This document shows, in pieces, positions 1 to 7,588 of a stretch of DNA of 15,062 nt (position 1 is the stretch's first letter; every line of letters begins with the position of its first letter). Location of the stretch: the NCBI GenBank assembly GCA_963693635.1, contig CAVOBC010000082.1, positions 1-15,062 on the forward strand, given 5' to 3'. The notes under the pieces are model-generated. The model saw only the letters and a list, made by a program, of their open reading frames with translations, had not been told where the DNA came from and searched no databases. Position numbers and translations under genes: made by a program. The stretch comes from CAVOBC01 sp963693635 (GTDB taxonomy: Bacteria; Pseudomonadota; Gammaproteobacteria; Pseudomonadales; Azotimanducaceae).

Positions 1-297
1 ACACGACCGGGCGCTGAGGAGCTCCTGCCGCCTGCGCTTGCCGAATGGACGCGCGGACGCTGGGTTGACGACACAGATTTGCTGGGTGACGTAACGCACG
101 GCAACTTCCTGCGCTTTACACCGACGCAGATGGCGGTTTCTGCGACTGCGATCCGTCAGCATGTCAGGCGCGGTGAGTCCATCGAATACCTGACGCCACC
201 GGGCGTCATACGCTATATCGAAAGCAAACGACTGTATGCTGTCGAAACATCGCATGGTCAACATGCCGGAGCAGAGCCCATTGCCAATGCAAAGTGA
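1..297 (+). CDS. nadD: Nicotinate-nucleotide adenylyltransferase, C-terminal part (cut by window edge)
   Basis: The frame is open from base 1 to a TGA at 295-297, giving 98 residues with no start in the window. The stretch SATAIRQHVRRGESIEYLTP followed by GVIRYIE matches the NadD C-terminus, where the family has an (I)S(S/A)TxIR motif that contacts the nucleotide, and then the usual YLxPxxVxxYI ending. NadD transfers AMP from ATP to nicotinate mononucleotide to make deamido-NAD in the cytoplasm. The assignment is supported by the next genes, rsfS and rlmH, which follow nadD in many Gammaproteobacteria. The last 11 bases overlap rsfS, suggesting coupled translation. The N-terminal nucleotide-binding half lies outside the window, so its integrity cannot be judged. 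Confidence 0.9.
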   Translation, partial: TRPGAEELLPPALAEWTRGRWVDDTDLLGDVTHGNFLRFTPTQMAVSATAIRQHVRRGESIEYLTPPGVIRYIESKRLYAVETSHGQHAGAEPIANAK

Positions 298-631
298 CAA
301 GTTATGTGACCTCGTTGAGGACGCCGTCGATGAACTCAAGGGCGTCGATATCGTGACGATCGATGTACGCGAGGCGACGGACGTCATGGACTACATGATT
401 GTCGCGAGCGGCACGTCGAATCGACATGTGAAGTCGATTACTGATCACGTGCGCGAGCGTTGCCGGGATGAGGGTGTCAAGCCCTACGGGGTCGAGGGTA
501 TGGACACCGGCGAGTGGGTGTTGATCGACTTTTCGGATGTCATCGTGCACGTCATGCTGCCGGCTATGCGGGAGTTCTACGATCTTGAAGGACTGTGGGG
601 CGTTCCGGCGAGTCGTCGGGAGGAAGTCTGA
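287..631 (+). CDS. rsfS: Ribosomal silencing factor RsfS
   Basis: This 114-residue protein (E. coli RsfS is 105) belongs to the DUF143/Iojap family. RsfS binds ribosomal protein uL14 and blocks 30S-50S joining when nutrients are short. Family hallmarks are visible: a VDIVTIDV strand, then TDVMDYMIVASGTSNRHV, then the conserved block GMDTGEWVLIDFSDVIVHVM and an EFYDLEGLW ending. I chose ATG 287 because homology begins right after it and an AGAG (273-276) lies about 10 bases upstream. In-frame starts at 236 and 263 would add 17 or 8 residues unlike the family. The gene overlaps nadD by 11 bases and its TGA overlaps the apparent CTG start of rlmH. Confidence 0.93.
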   Translation: MQSDKLCDLVEDAVDELKGVDIVTIDVREATDVMDYMIVASGTSNRHVKSITDHVRERCRDEGVKPYGVEGMDTGEWVLIDFSDVIVHVMLPAMREFYDLEGLWGVPASRREEV

Positions 632-1098
632 GACTTGAGGTCATCGCAATTGGCACGCGAGCGCCGGCGTGGGTTGTTGACGGCGTGCACGAATTTCGCA
701 AGCGCATGCCGCGAGAACTGGCGTGGGACCTGCGCGAAATTGCGGCTGCCAGGCGCGGCAAGAACGTGGATACACCGCGAATTCGGGCAGACGAAGCAGA
801 CCGGCTGCGCCGGGCGATACCGACGTCTGCCTACACGGTCGCCCTCGACGTCAGGGGTGATGGAATGAGTACGCCACAGCTCGCAGCAGAAGTTGCGCGA
901 TGGCAGCGTGAGGAAAGCGCTGTCGCAATCCTGATCGGCGGCGCGGATGGCATGACGGACGATCTGATCAGCCAGGCGGATCGGCGCTGGTCGTTGTCGG
1001 CACTGACTTTTCCCCATTTCCTGGTGCGCGTGTTGATAGCAGAACAGTTGTATCGGGCACATAGCCTGAACGTGGGTCATCCCTACCACCGGGAGTGA
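628..1098 (+). CDS. rlmH: 23S rRNA (pseudouridine1915-N3)-methyltransferase RlmH
   Basis: RlmH is a SPOUT-fold, SAM-dependent enzyme that methylates pseudouridine 1915 in helix 69 of 23S rRNA on the assembled 70S ribosome. The protein shows the family's LDVRG strand, TPQLAAEVARWQ, the SAM-binding glycine loop LIGGADGM, and the nearly invariant ending SLSALTFPHFLVRVLIAEQLYRA...GHPYHRE. Length from CTG 628 is 156 residues, against 155 in E. coli. Residues LRLEVIAIGT align one-to-one with the E. coli N-terminus MKLQLVAVGT, which puts initiation at CTG 628. That codon overlaps the rsfS stop as CTGA and follows a strong Shine-Dalgarno GGGAGG at 618-623. The only other in-frame start nearby is GTG 595. 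It adds 11 residues with no counterpart, and its AAGGA is only 2 bases away. Function is near certain; the start is an inference. Confidence 0.93.
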   Translation: MRLEVIAIGTRAPAWVVDGVHEFRKRMPRELAWDLREIAAARRGKNVDTPRIRADEADRLRRAIPTSAYTVALDVRGDGMSTPQLAAEVARWQREESAVAILIGGADGMTDDLISQADRRWSLSALTFPHFLVRVLIAEQLYRAHSLNVGHPYHRE

Positions 1099-1101
1099 TC
1101 G

Positions 1102-3006
1102 TTGCCTGAACCACTAGCCCTCAAGGATCATTCGGGCGAAAGCCAGATCTACTATGAGCGCGTGGCGATCGCGTTTGGTGTCGTTGTTGTGCTGACGCTT
1201 TTGCTGATGCTGAGGATGGTCTACCTGCAGGTCGTCCAACATGATCTGTATGCAACGTTGTCTGACAAAAATCGCATCGAGGTCCGATCGGTCCCGCCTA
1301 TTCGTGGGCTGATTTACGATCGAAACGGTGATCTGATCGCGGACAACGTCCCAAGCAAGAATCTCAATCTTGTCATTGAACGGGTGCGTGACCTCGAAGC
1401 GACGCTGGCGGCGCTGGATCAAATCATCGACCTCGATGATGACGAAGTCGCTGCGTTCAGGAAGCGTCTCACCCGATCACGACGCCCGTTTGAGTCGGTG
1501 CCGCTGCGCTTTGGCCTGACAGAGGAGGAGAACGCCAGTCTCTCGGTGAATCGGCACGTCTTGCGCGGCATCGAAGTCGAAGGGCGGCTCGTGCGTCACT
1601 ATCCCAAAGGCAGTTTGATGGCGCATGCGGTCGGGTCGGTGCGCCGCATCAATGAGGCGGACCTGCGGGCAATGGACCGGGCGACCAGAGTCGCGTACTC
1701 AGGGATCGACCATGTTGGCAAGATTGGCGTCGAACGACACTACGAGCCGGTGCTGCTTGGTGGCGTTGGTCATCAACGGGTTGAAACCAACGCCCGGGGT
1801 CGGGTTATGGGCGCGCCACTAGAGGAGATCAAACCTACGCCGGGGCTCGATCTGACCCTGCACGTTGACTCGGAACTGCAACAGGTGGCGAGCGACGCGT
1901 TGGGCGATCGACGCGGGGCCGTGGTTGGCATTGACCCGAAGACTGGGGGCATCCTGGTGATGGTTAGCAAACCGTCGTACGATCCCAATCTCTTCGTTGC
2001 CGGCATCGGTCACGCGGCGTATGCGAGTCTGCGAGACTCGCCGGACGTACCGCTCTTTAACCGGGCGTTACAGGGTCAATATGAGCCCGGCTCGACGGTG
2101 AAACCCTTCATTGGGCTGATCGGTCTGATTGCCGGGGCCGTTTCGCCGGAGTACACCATTGAGGATCCGGGCTATTTTCGCCTGCCCGGACAGCAGCGAC
2201 TCTATCGTGACTGGAACTGGCGGAAGGACGGTCGTGGCGGTCATGGCCGCGTCAACTTCGAAAAAGCGATCTATCGGTCCTGCAATGTCTACTTTTATCA
2301 ACTCGTTGCACGCATGGGCATTGATCGGATTGCCGAGGGCCTGACGCCGTTTGGCTTCGGCAGCGATCTGTCGCTTGATCTGCCCGAGGCAAGGCGCGGC
2401 CTTATGCCGACCCGGGACTGGAAACGGGCAGTGCGTGGCGAACCCTGGTATCCGGGCGACACGGTGAACATTGGCATTGGCCAGGGCGACATGCTGGTTA
2501 CGCCGCTGCAGTTGGCGACCGCGGTTGCTGCGCTTGCCAATCGCGGGCGTGTGGTCCAGCCGAGGATGCTGCGAACCGGCGCAGAGGTCTTGCCTCGTGA
2601 GGGTGTCAGCAACGTCGACGGAGTGCCGGAAGCCGTGTGGGAACTCGTCATCGGGTCCATGGCAAAGGTCGTCCATCGCGGCAGCATGGGCTTTGGTGAG
2701 AACGGCACCGCGTGGGCGTACATCGGACGTGGAGTTCCCTATCGCATGGCTGGCAAGTCCGGAACGGCGCAGGTCGTGGGCATCCGTCAAGGGGAGGAGT
2801 ACGACGCCGAGGAGTTGACCGAGCGCCAGCGCAAACATGCATGGTTTATCGCGTTTGCGCCGCTCGATGATCCGCAGATCGCGTTAGCAGTTCTCGTCGA
2901 AAACGGCGGTGGTGGCAGCCAGTTTGCTGCGCCGGTAGCGCGACAGATTCTGGACCATCATCTGGGTTTTGATACCGGGTTCAAGGCCGTGGTCGCAGGC
3001 AGGTGA
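1102..3006 (+). CDS. mrdA: Penicillin-binding protein 2, elongation-specific D,D-transpeptidase
   Basis: PBP2 is the class B transpeptidase that cross-links peptidoglycan in the rod (elongation) complex, working with RodA. The 634 residues match E. coli PBP2 (633). A short cytoplasmic tail is followed by one membrane anchor (about residues 20-45) and a pedestal/dimerisation domain with RGLIYDRNGDLIADN. The transpeptidase domain carries all three catalytic motifs: S331-TVK (nucleophile Ser331), S393-C-N395, and K552-SG. The start is TTG 1102. It lies 3 bases after the rlmH stop and 6 bases after a GGGAG Shine-Dalgarno (1091-1095), and no ATG or GTG upstream of the membrane segment is available. 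The gene's TGA overlaps the GTG of mrdB, so the partner pair is probably translated together. Confidence 0.97.
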   Translation: MPEPLALKDHSGESQIYYERVAIAFGVVVVLTLLLMLRMVYLQVVQHDLYATLSDKNRIEVRSVPPIRGLIYDRNGDLIADNVPSKNLNLVIERVRDLEATLAALDQIIDLDDDEVAAFRKRLTRSRRPFESVPLRFGLTEEENASLSVNRHVLRGIEVEGRLVRHYPKGSLMAHAVGSVRRINEADLRAMDRATRVAYSGIDHVGKIGVERHYEPVLLGGVGHQRVETNARGRVMGAPLEEIKPTPGLDLTLHVDSELQQVASDALGDRRGAVVGIDPKTGGILVMVSKPSYDPNLFVAGIGHAAYASLRDSPDVPLFNRALQGQYEPGSTVKPFIGLIGLIAGAVSPEYTIEDPGYFRLPGQQRLYRDWNWRKDGRGGHGRVNFEKAIYRSCNVYFYQLVARMGIDRIAEGLTPFGFGSDLSLDLPEARRGLMPTRDWKRAVRGEPWYPGDTVNIGIGQGDMLVTPLQLATAVAALANRGRVVQPRMLRTGAEVLPREGVSNVDGVPEAVWELVIGSMAKVVHRGSMGFGENGTAWAYIGRGVPYRMAGKSGTAQVVGIRQGEEYDAEELTERQRKHAWFIAFAPLDDPQIALAVLVENGGGGSQFAAPVARQILDHHLGFDTGFKAVVAGR

Positions 3007-4142
3007 GTCAGGATTTCGTTCGACGCTTGCCGCAAGCCAGCTTTGCTCGCCCAGGTCCTGATGGGCAGGGCGCAGGCCTTCATCTCGACATCCCCCTCGT
3101 GCTGCTTCTCATGGTTCTTTCAGCGTATGGACTGTTGATCCTCTACATTGCCGTTGGTGCCAACCCGGGGCCCGTGACTGCCCAGGCGGTACGCGTTGGG
3201 ATCGGCTTCGCCGTCATGATTGTTATAGCCCAGATTAGCCCGGTCGTCTTTCTGCGCAGTGCGCCATGGTTGTTTGTCGCGGGCCTTGCACTGCTGCTCG
3301 CGGTTTCGGTGGTAGGTACCGACGTCAATGGCTCGAGACGCTGGCTGCGGATACCCGGGATTGCGAGCTTCCAACCCTCTGAGTTGATGAAACTCGTGGT
3401 GCCATTGCTCATCGCCTGGTATCTGCACGACCGGCATCTGCCGCCGAAGGGCAAGCACATCTTCTGGGCGCTCGCTCTGATCTTTGTTCCGGTGATACTG
3501 ATCTATCGTCAACCGGACCTTGGCACGTCACTGCTGATTGCGGCGTCTGGTTTGCTGGTCGTGTTTCTGGCCGGCGTGGGATGGCGCTACCTTATTGGCG
3601 CCGGTGGACTCGCGTTGCTTGCCAGCCCGGCACTATGGTTTTTGCTGCGCGAATATCAGCGCGAGAGAATCCTCACGATGTTCAATCCAGAGCGAGACCC
3701 GCTGGGTGCGGGTTGGAACACCATCCAGGCTAAGACCGCGATCGGCTCGGGGGGGCTTTTTGGCAAGGGCTTGTTTGAAGGAACCCAATCACAACTGGAC
3801 TTCCTGCCCGAGAGTCAAACAGATTTCATTATGGCAGTGCTTGCAGAGGAACTCGGGCTCGTCGGCGTCGTTGGCCTGTTGCTGCTCTACATACTGATTA
3901 CCGGGCGCGGCGCGATCATCGCCGTGCAGGCACAGGACACGTTCGGTCGGCTGCTTGCAGGCAGTGTGACCTTCACATTTTTCGTGTACGTTTTTGTCAA
4001 TATCGGTATGGTCAGCGGGGTCCTGCCGGTGGTGGGCGTGCCACTGCCACTTGTCAGTTACGGGGGCACTTCAATCGTTACTTTGTTTGCCGGGTTTGGA
4101 ATACTCATGTCAATCCATACACATCGACGGATTACCTTGTGA
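3003..4142 (+). CDS. mrdB: Peptidoglycan glycosyltransferase RodA
   Basis: RodA is the SEDS-family polymerase that extends glycan strands from lipid II in the inner membrane, activated by PBP2. The 379 residues (E. coli 370) form about ten hydrophobic segments. Recognisable family blocks are RRWLRIPGIASFQPSEL (FQPSEL at 123-128), LPESQTDFIMAVLAEELG with the essential-type aspartate D274, and GVPLPLVSYGG (345-355). The GTG at 3003 overlaps the mrdA stop as GTGA, and no good Shine-Dalgarno is apparent, which fits translational coupling. The next in-frame candidate is TTG 3027, still ahead of the first membrane segment, so the exact start is slightly open. The stop again overlaps the next gene by 4 bases. 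Confidence 0.97.
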   Translation: MSQDFVRRLPQASFARPGPDGQGAGLHLDIPLVLLLMVLSAYGLLILYIAVGANPGPVTAQAVRVGIGFAVMIVIAQISPVVFLRSAPWLFVAGLALLLAVSVVGTDVNGSRRWLRIPGIASFQPSELMKLVVPLLIAWYLHDRHLPPKGKHIFWALALIFVPVILIYRQPDLGTSLLIAASGLLVVFLAGVGWRYLIGAGGLALLASPALWFLLREYQRERILTMFNPERDPLGAGWNTIQAKTAIGSGGLFGKGLFEGTQSQLDFLPESQTDFIMAVLAEELGLVGVVGLLLLYILITGRGAIIAVQAQDTFGRLLAGSVTFTFFVYVFVNIGMVSGVLPVVGVPLPLVSYGGTSIVTLFAGFGILMSIHTHRRITL

Positions 4143-5173
4143 GTGGGTCTATTTCGGTCCGGCGACGGCGGCAGGACTGCTTGAGCACCATTGGTGTGCT
4201 TGTCCTGGTGCTGACGTTACCGGGGGCAGTCAGCGCACAGGCGGACTATGGTGAACGGCCCGAAGTCCTGGCGTTCATTGACGAACTGGTCGCGAGCGAA
4301 GGTTTTGCCAGGGATGAGCTCAAAGCAACGCTGTCCGGGGCGAAATACCAGCAATCGATCATCGACGCGATATCGCGACCCGCCGAGAAGCGCCTGACGT
4401 GGGCGCAGTACCGCCGAATCTTTATCGTGAAGCGCCGCATCGAGGGCGGTGTTGCGTTTATGGCTGAGCATCGCGATGTGCTCGCCCGCGCGGAAGCGAA
4501 ATACGGCGTGCCGCCGGAGGTGGTCGCGGCTGTCATCGGGGTTGAAACGATGTACGGGCGGATCATGGGCAATTATCGTGTGCTCGACGCCCTGACGACC
4601 CTTGGTTTTGACTACCCCCCGCGCTCGACGTTCTTCCGTAAACAACTCCGGGAATTCATGATACTTGCGCGAGAGGAGCAGCAGAATCCGGAGTCGCTCA
4701 AGGGCTCTTACGCGGGAGCGATGGGTTACGGACAGTTCATTCCCAGCAGCTATCGGGACTTCGCGGTCGACTTTGACGGGGACGGGGTGCGCGACATCTG
4801 GAAGAACACCACGGACGCCATCGGCAGCGTGGCGAATTACCTGTCGGTCCATGGCTGGCGCAAAGGTGCGCCTGTCACCACCGTCGCAACGTGGACGGGC
4901 CGCGACGATGAAATCTTCAAGCGCGGATTGAAGCCCGAATTGACGGTGGCGGAACTGCGTGGCAAGGGCTTTTATGCGAATGGCCGTCATCGAGAGGGCG
5001 TCGACCCGGCCGATGGTGAGCGTGCGACTGCGATGAAGCTCGAGGGCAGTGCAGGCGACGAATACTGGATTGGTTTGCACAACTTCTACGTTATTACCCG
5101 TTACAACCACAGTCATATGTATGCAATGGCCGTGTTCCAACTGAGTCAGGAGCTTCGGACAAGTTCACCTTAG
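4139..5173 (+). CDS. mltB: Periplasmic lytic murein transglycosylase, MltB/SltB family
   Basis: This enzyme cleaves peptidoglycan strands to 1,6-anhydro-muramyl ends. The 344 residues contain the MltB-type catalytic domain: YGVPPEVVAAVIGVETMYGR with catalytic Glu136, then YAGAMGYGQFIPSSY, a DFDGDGVRDIW segment, and the C-terminal NFYVITRYNHSHMYAMAV. The N-terminus is a secretory signal: an Arg-rich n-region, a hydrophobic core at about 18-30, and a probable AVSA|QA cleavage after residue 33. There is no lipobox. It is therefore more like the soluble SltB1 of Pseudomonas, found at this same position, than the lipoprotein MltB of E. coli. GTG 4139 overlaps the mrdB TGA. Being next to PBP2-RodA suggests it acts alongside wall elongation, but this is inference. 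Confidence 0.94.
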   Translation: MSGSISVRRRRQDCLSTIGVLVLVLTLPGAVSAQADYGERPEVLAFIDELVASEGFARDELKATLSGAKYQQSIIDAISRPAEKRLTWAQYRRIFIVKRRIEGGVAFMAEHRDVLARAEAKYGVPPEVVAAVIGVETMYGRIMGNYRVLDALTTLGFDYPPRSTFFRKQLREFMILAREEQQNPESLKGSYAGAMGYGQFIPSSYRDFAVDFDGDGVRDIWKNTTDAIGSVANYLSVHGWRKGAPVTTVATWTGRDDEIFKRGLKPELTVAELRGKGFYANGRHREGVDPADGERATAMKLEGSAGDEYWIGLHNFYVITRYNHSHMYAMAVFQLSQELRTSSP

Positions 5174-5283
5174 TCACGCTCCCGGCTGGATTGACTGGTC
5201 GCCGCCAACACGTCCCGTGCCGCTCATATGTTCCGAGTCCGCACACGGCGGGCTTTCCTCCACCGCATCGGCAAGTTCGTTCC
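5174..5283. other. Gap between the transglycosylase gene and rlpA
   Basis: This is the first clear intergenic break in the left block (110 bases). A TTGACT at 5191-5196 resembles a -35 box, but no acceptable -10 lies 15-19 bases downstream, so I do not call a promoter. No convincing hairpin or U-run is seen. A TTG-initiated extension of rlpA could be read through here from 5191, but it gives a Pro/His/Arg-rich stretch ahead of a complete lipoprotein signal, so I treat it as non-coding. Confidence 0.4.
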
Positions 5284-6027
5284 ATGAAGTACTCACTCTA
5301 TCTGCATCCTTTTCTCGTAACGTGGCTGCTGGTCTGCGCGCTGTCCGGTTGCGTGTCCACGCACCCCGGTGCTGTGGGCGATGGCGCGAAATCGAAGTTG
5401 CCGCCGGGCAGTTATGAAGTCTTTGGAGAGGTCTATCAGGTGCTGCCGACGGCAGCCGGATATCAGGAACTGGGTGTTGCTTCCTGGTACGGCAAGAAAT
5501 TCCACGGCCGGCTGACCGCTAATGGTGAAACTTATGACATGTACCAGGTGAGTGCTGCTCACAAGTCTTTGCCGTTGCCGACGCGAGTGCGGGTGGTCAA
5601 TCTGGACAACGGCCGCAAGATCGATCTGCGCGTTAATGACCGGGGCCCCTTTGTCGACGACCGCCTTATCGATTTGTCCTACGCGGCCGCGAAGGCATTG
5701 GGTTATGCCGAGCGTGGTACCGCGGCGGTCCTCGTTATCGCGCTGGATGACGATGCGGCGACAGGGACAGACGCGCCGCAGCACTATCTTCAAGCCGGGG
5801 TGTTCGGCCAGGCGCAAGGCGCGAAAACCCGGTTGCGCAGAATTGCGGGGCTGCTCCGAGGGATGCAAATTGATGTGGCGGTGCGGATACTTGAGAGCGA
5901 GTCGGCGGAAGCCGTGTTGCACAAGGTATGGATCGGGCCGATTGTCGATGTGGATCAGCGGGAGGCGATTGCCGATCTCCTGTTGGACAATGCGATGGGA
6001 AAGGCGATCGCTGTGACCGTCAATTGA
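5284..6027 (+). CDS. rlpA: Septal ring lytic transglycosylase RlpA (lipoprotein)
   Basis: RlpA is an outer-membrane lipoprotein that cuts naked glycan strands (lacking stem peptides) at the division septum. From ATG 5284 the 247-residue product has a lipoprotein signal ending in LSG|C with Cys23 as the lipidated residue. It then has a double-psi beta-barrel domain (about 62-150) containing GVASWYGKKFHGRLTANGE and RVNDRGPFVDDRLIDLS, and a C-terminal SPOR domain (about 167-247) that binds denuded glycans at the septum. Glu82, Asp85 and His93 have the same spacing as the functionally important Glu/Asp/His of Pseudomonas RlpA. The start was set by the signal peptide; the Shine-Dalgarno is weak. 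A TTG at 5191 is the alternative and is unlikely. Confidence 0.95.
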   Translation: MKYSLYLHPFLVTWLLVCALSGCVSTHPGAVGDGAKSKLPPGSYEVFGEVYQVLPTAAGYQELGVASWYGKKFHGRLTANGETYDMYQVSAAHKSLPLPTRVRVVNLDNGRKIDLRVNDRGPFVDDRLIDLSYAAAKALGYAERGTAAVLVIALDDDAATGTDAPQHYLQAGVFGQAQGAKTRLRRIAGLLRGMQIDVAVRILESESAEAVLHKVWIGPIVDVDQREAIADLLLDNAMGKAIAVTVN

Positions 6028-6258
6028 GAGCGCGGGACAAGAGTGCCGGGCAAGAGGTCTGGACAAGCGTGTCGGGCGCCGGATGTCAGACCGCTCACGC
6101 GCCGGGGATCGTGATTCTGACCGCGGGCCCATTTTCGGCTAAGGTAATCCGGTAAAGTACCGAGTCCGTGCCTGGGCACGCAGGATCGGTGCGACTAGCG
6201 GTCGCTTTTGGTGCCTGTTTGCACAAATGATCTGCGCCCAGAGGAGCACTGGACGGGT
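6028..6258 (+). promoter_or_regulatory. rlpA-dacA spacer with candidate promoter and leader structures
   Basis: A possible sigma-70 promoter is CTGACC (6117-6122), 17 bases, TAAGGT (6140-6145). An alternative -10 is TAAAGT (6153-6158), with a poor -35. Just downstream lie a near-perfect palindrome CGTGCC-TG-GGCACG (6167-6180), a hairpin GCGAC-TAGCG-GTCGC followed by TTTT (6191-6209), and a second GTGC...GCAC (6211-6224). A GAGGAG (6241-6246) precedes the dacA ATG by 12 bases. The promoter call is weak because both hexamers match consensus only partly. The inverted repeats are read directly from the sequence. Confidence 0.4.
6191..6209 (+). terminator. Terminator-like hairpin upstream of dacA
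   Basis: A 5-bp GC-rich stem (GCGAC 6191-6195 / GTCGC 6201-6205) closes a 5-base loop and is followed directly by TTTT (6206-6209). It could end rlpA transcripts about 165 bases after the rlpA stop. If the promoter proposed just upstream is real, it could instead act as a leader attenuator for dacA. The stem and U-run are short, so strength is uncertain. Confidence 0.35.
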
Positions 6259-7557
6259 ATGAAACGCTCAATTGATCATTATCTGGGAGTAAAGATCGTC
6301 GCCAATACTAAAGTTGCGGGTCAGGCCGGTCGCGATGCGCGTCGTCGCCATGTTATTCCTTCGCCCGCTTTTTCCGGGGTAACCGGGAAAAGAGTACGGC
6401 TGTGTGCACTCCTGCTGATCATGATGTCATGGTTACCGGTCGCGCGCGCGATTGACGTCATTATTCCGAGTCCGCCTCAGCTTGCCGCAAAGGGCTATCT
6501 GCTGATCGATGCGCATAGCCACAAGGTGATCGCGGATCACAATTCGGGACAGCGTTTGCCGCCGGCGTCACTGAGCAAAATAATGACCAGCTACATCGTC
6601 GCCGGTGAAATCAAGCGCGGCAGCGTGAGCCTGGACGAAGAGGTCGACGTGAGCGTTAAGGCATGGCGCATGGAAGGATCGCGCATGTTTATTCGCGAGG
6701 GCACGCGCGTGCAGGTTGAAGACCTGCTTCGCGGCGTGGTCGTGCAGTCCGGCAATGATGCGAGTGTTGCGCTTGCCGAACATATTGCGGGCAGTGAGGA
6801 AGGGTTCGTCGACGTGATGAATCAGATGGCACGGCGCCTCGGTATGAGCGACACGCACTTCATGAATGTGACCGGCTTGCCGGACGAGGATCATTTCACC
6901 ACCGCGCGCGACCTCGCGACGCTTACGATGGCGCTGATTCGGGACTACCCGGAACACTATGCGCTCTATTCCGAGAAGTACTTCACTTACAACGCCGTTC
7001 GCCAGATGAACAGGAACGCGCTCCTGTGGCGTGACAAGACTGTGGATGGGGTCAAGACCGGGCACACTGAAGCGGCGGGGTATTGTCTCGTGTCGTCGGC
7101 TGAGCGCGACGGCATGCGGTTGATCGCGGTTGTGATGGGTGCGTCCAGCCAGGAGGCAAGGGCCGCCGAGAGCCAGAAACTGATTACTTATGGCTTCCGG
7201 TACTTTAAAACCCATCGTCTGTACGAGGCAGAGGAAACGCTCAAGCGTGTGCGGGTCTGGCTGGGTGCCGATGAGTCCCTTGCGCTAGGGCTCCAGGCAC
7301 CTGTCATCATCACTATTCCTCGTGGCACGCGAGACTCGCTGAACGCAGAGATCAAGACCGACAGCGTGCTCAAAGCGCCGTTCGAGAAAGGCGCTGAGCT
7401 AGGTCATTTGTCAGTCAAACTCGACGCCGAGTTGGTCTATGAGGCGCAATTGGTCGCGCTCGCGAGCGTTGGCGAGGCCGGTTTTTTCTCGCGCATGTGG
7501 GACACCCTGGCGCTCTTTTTCCTGCAGTTATTTGGCGGCGACCCACTTGTTGCGTGA
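6259..7557 (+). CDS. dacA: Serine-type D-Ala-D-Ala carboxypeptidase (PBP5/6 family)
   Basis: This enzyme trims the terminal D-Ala from pentapeptide stems in the periplasm, setting the level of cross-linking donors. From ATG 6259 it has 432 residues with all penicillin-binding motifs: S104-LSK (nucleophile Ser104), S164-G-N, and K266-TG. The end of the protein, GFFSRMWDTLALFFLQLFGG, is the amphipathic helix that tethers PBP5-type enzymes to the outer face of the inner membrane. The signal hydrophobic core (LCALLLIMMSWLPVARA) begins only about 47 residues in, giving an unusually long, basic n-region. No in-frame ATG, GTG or TTG lies closer to it except ATGs inside the core itself. A TTG at 6208 would lengthen it further. 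The mature part (from IDVIIPSP) is about 368 residues, like PBP5. Confidence 0.95.
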   Translation: MKRSIDHYLGVKIVANTKVAGQAGRDARRRHVIPSPAFSGVTGKRVRLCALLLIMMSWLPVARAIDVIIPSPPQLAAKGYLLIDAHSHKVIADHNSGQRLPPASLSKIMTSYIVAGEIKRGSVSLDEEVDVSVKAWRMEGSRMFIREGTRVQVEDLLRGVVVQSGNDASVALAEHIAGSEEGFVDVMNQMARRLGMSDTHFMNVTGLPDEDHFTTARDLATLTMALIRDYPEHYALYSEKYFTYNAVRQMNRNALLWRDKTVDGVKTGHTEAAGYCLVSSAERDGMRLIAVVMGASSQEARAAESQKLITYGFRYFKTHRLYEAEETLKRVRVWLGADESLALGLQAPVIITIPRGTRDSLNAEIKTDSVLKAPFEKGAELGHLSVKLDAELVYEAQLVALASVGEAGFFSRMWDTLALFFLQLFGGDPLVA

Positions 7558-7588
7558 CGCGCACCCCTACCGGTGACGCGCGGCCCCG

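Noticed and set aside
577..1089. Minus-strand ORF of 170 codons opposite rlmH
   Set aside because: rlmH is unambiguous on +; the antisense product is Cys/His/Arg-rich and unlike any family I know.
2068..2838. Minus-strand ORF of 256 codons opposite mrdA
   Set aside because: It lies wholly inside PBP2, whose catalytic motifs are intact on +; no recognisable product.
4217..5140. Long minus-strand ORF (307 codons) opposite the transglycosylase gene
   Set aside because: Its frame mirrors the codon structure of the clearly real + gene, its product is rich in His/Arg without domains, and such open antisense frames are expected in GC-rich coding DNA.
5293..6132. Minus-strand ORF of 279 codons opposite rlpA
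   Set aside because: Same shadow pattern; rlpA has complete signal, barrel and SPOR domains on +.
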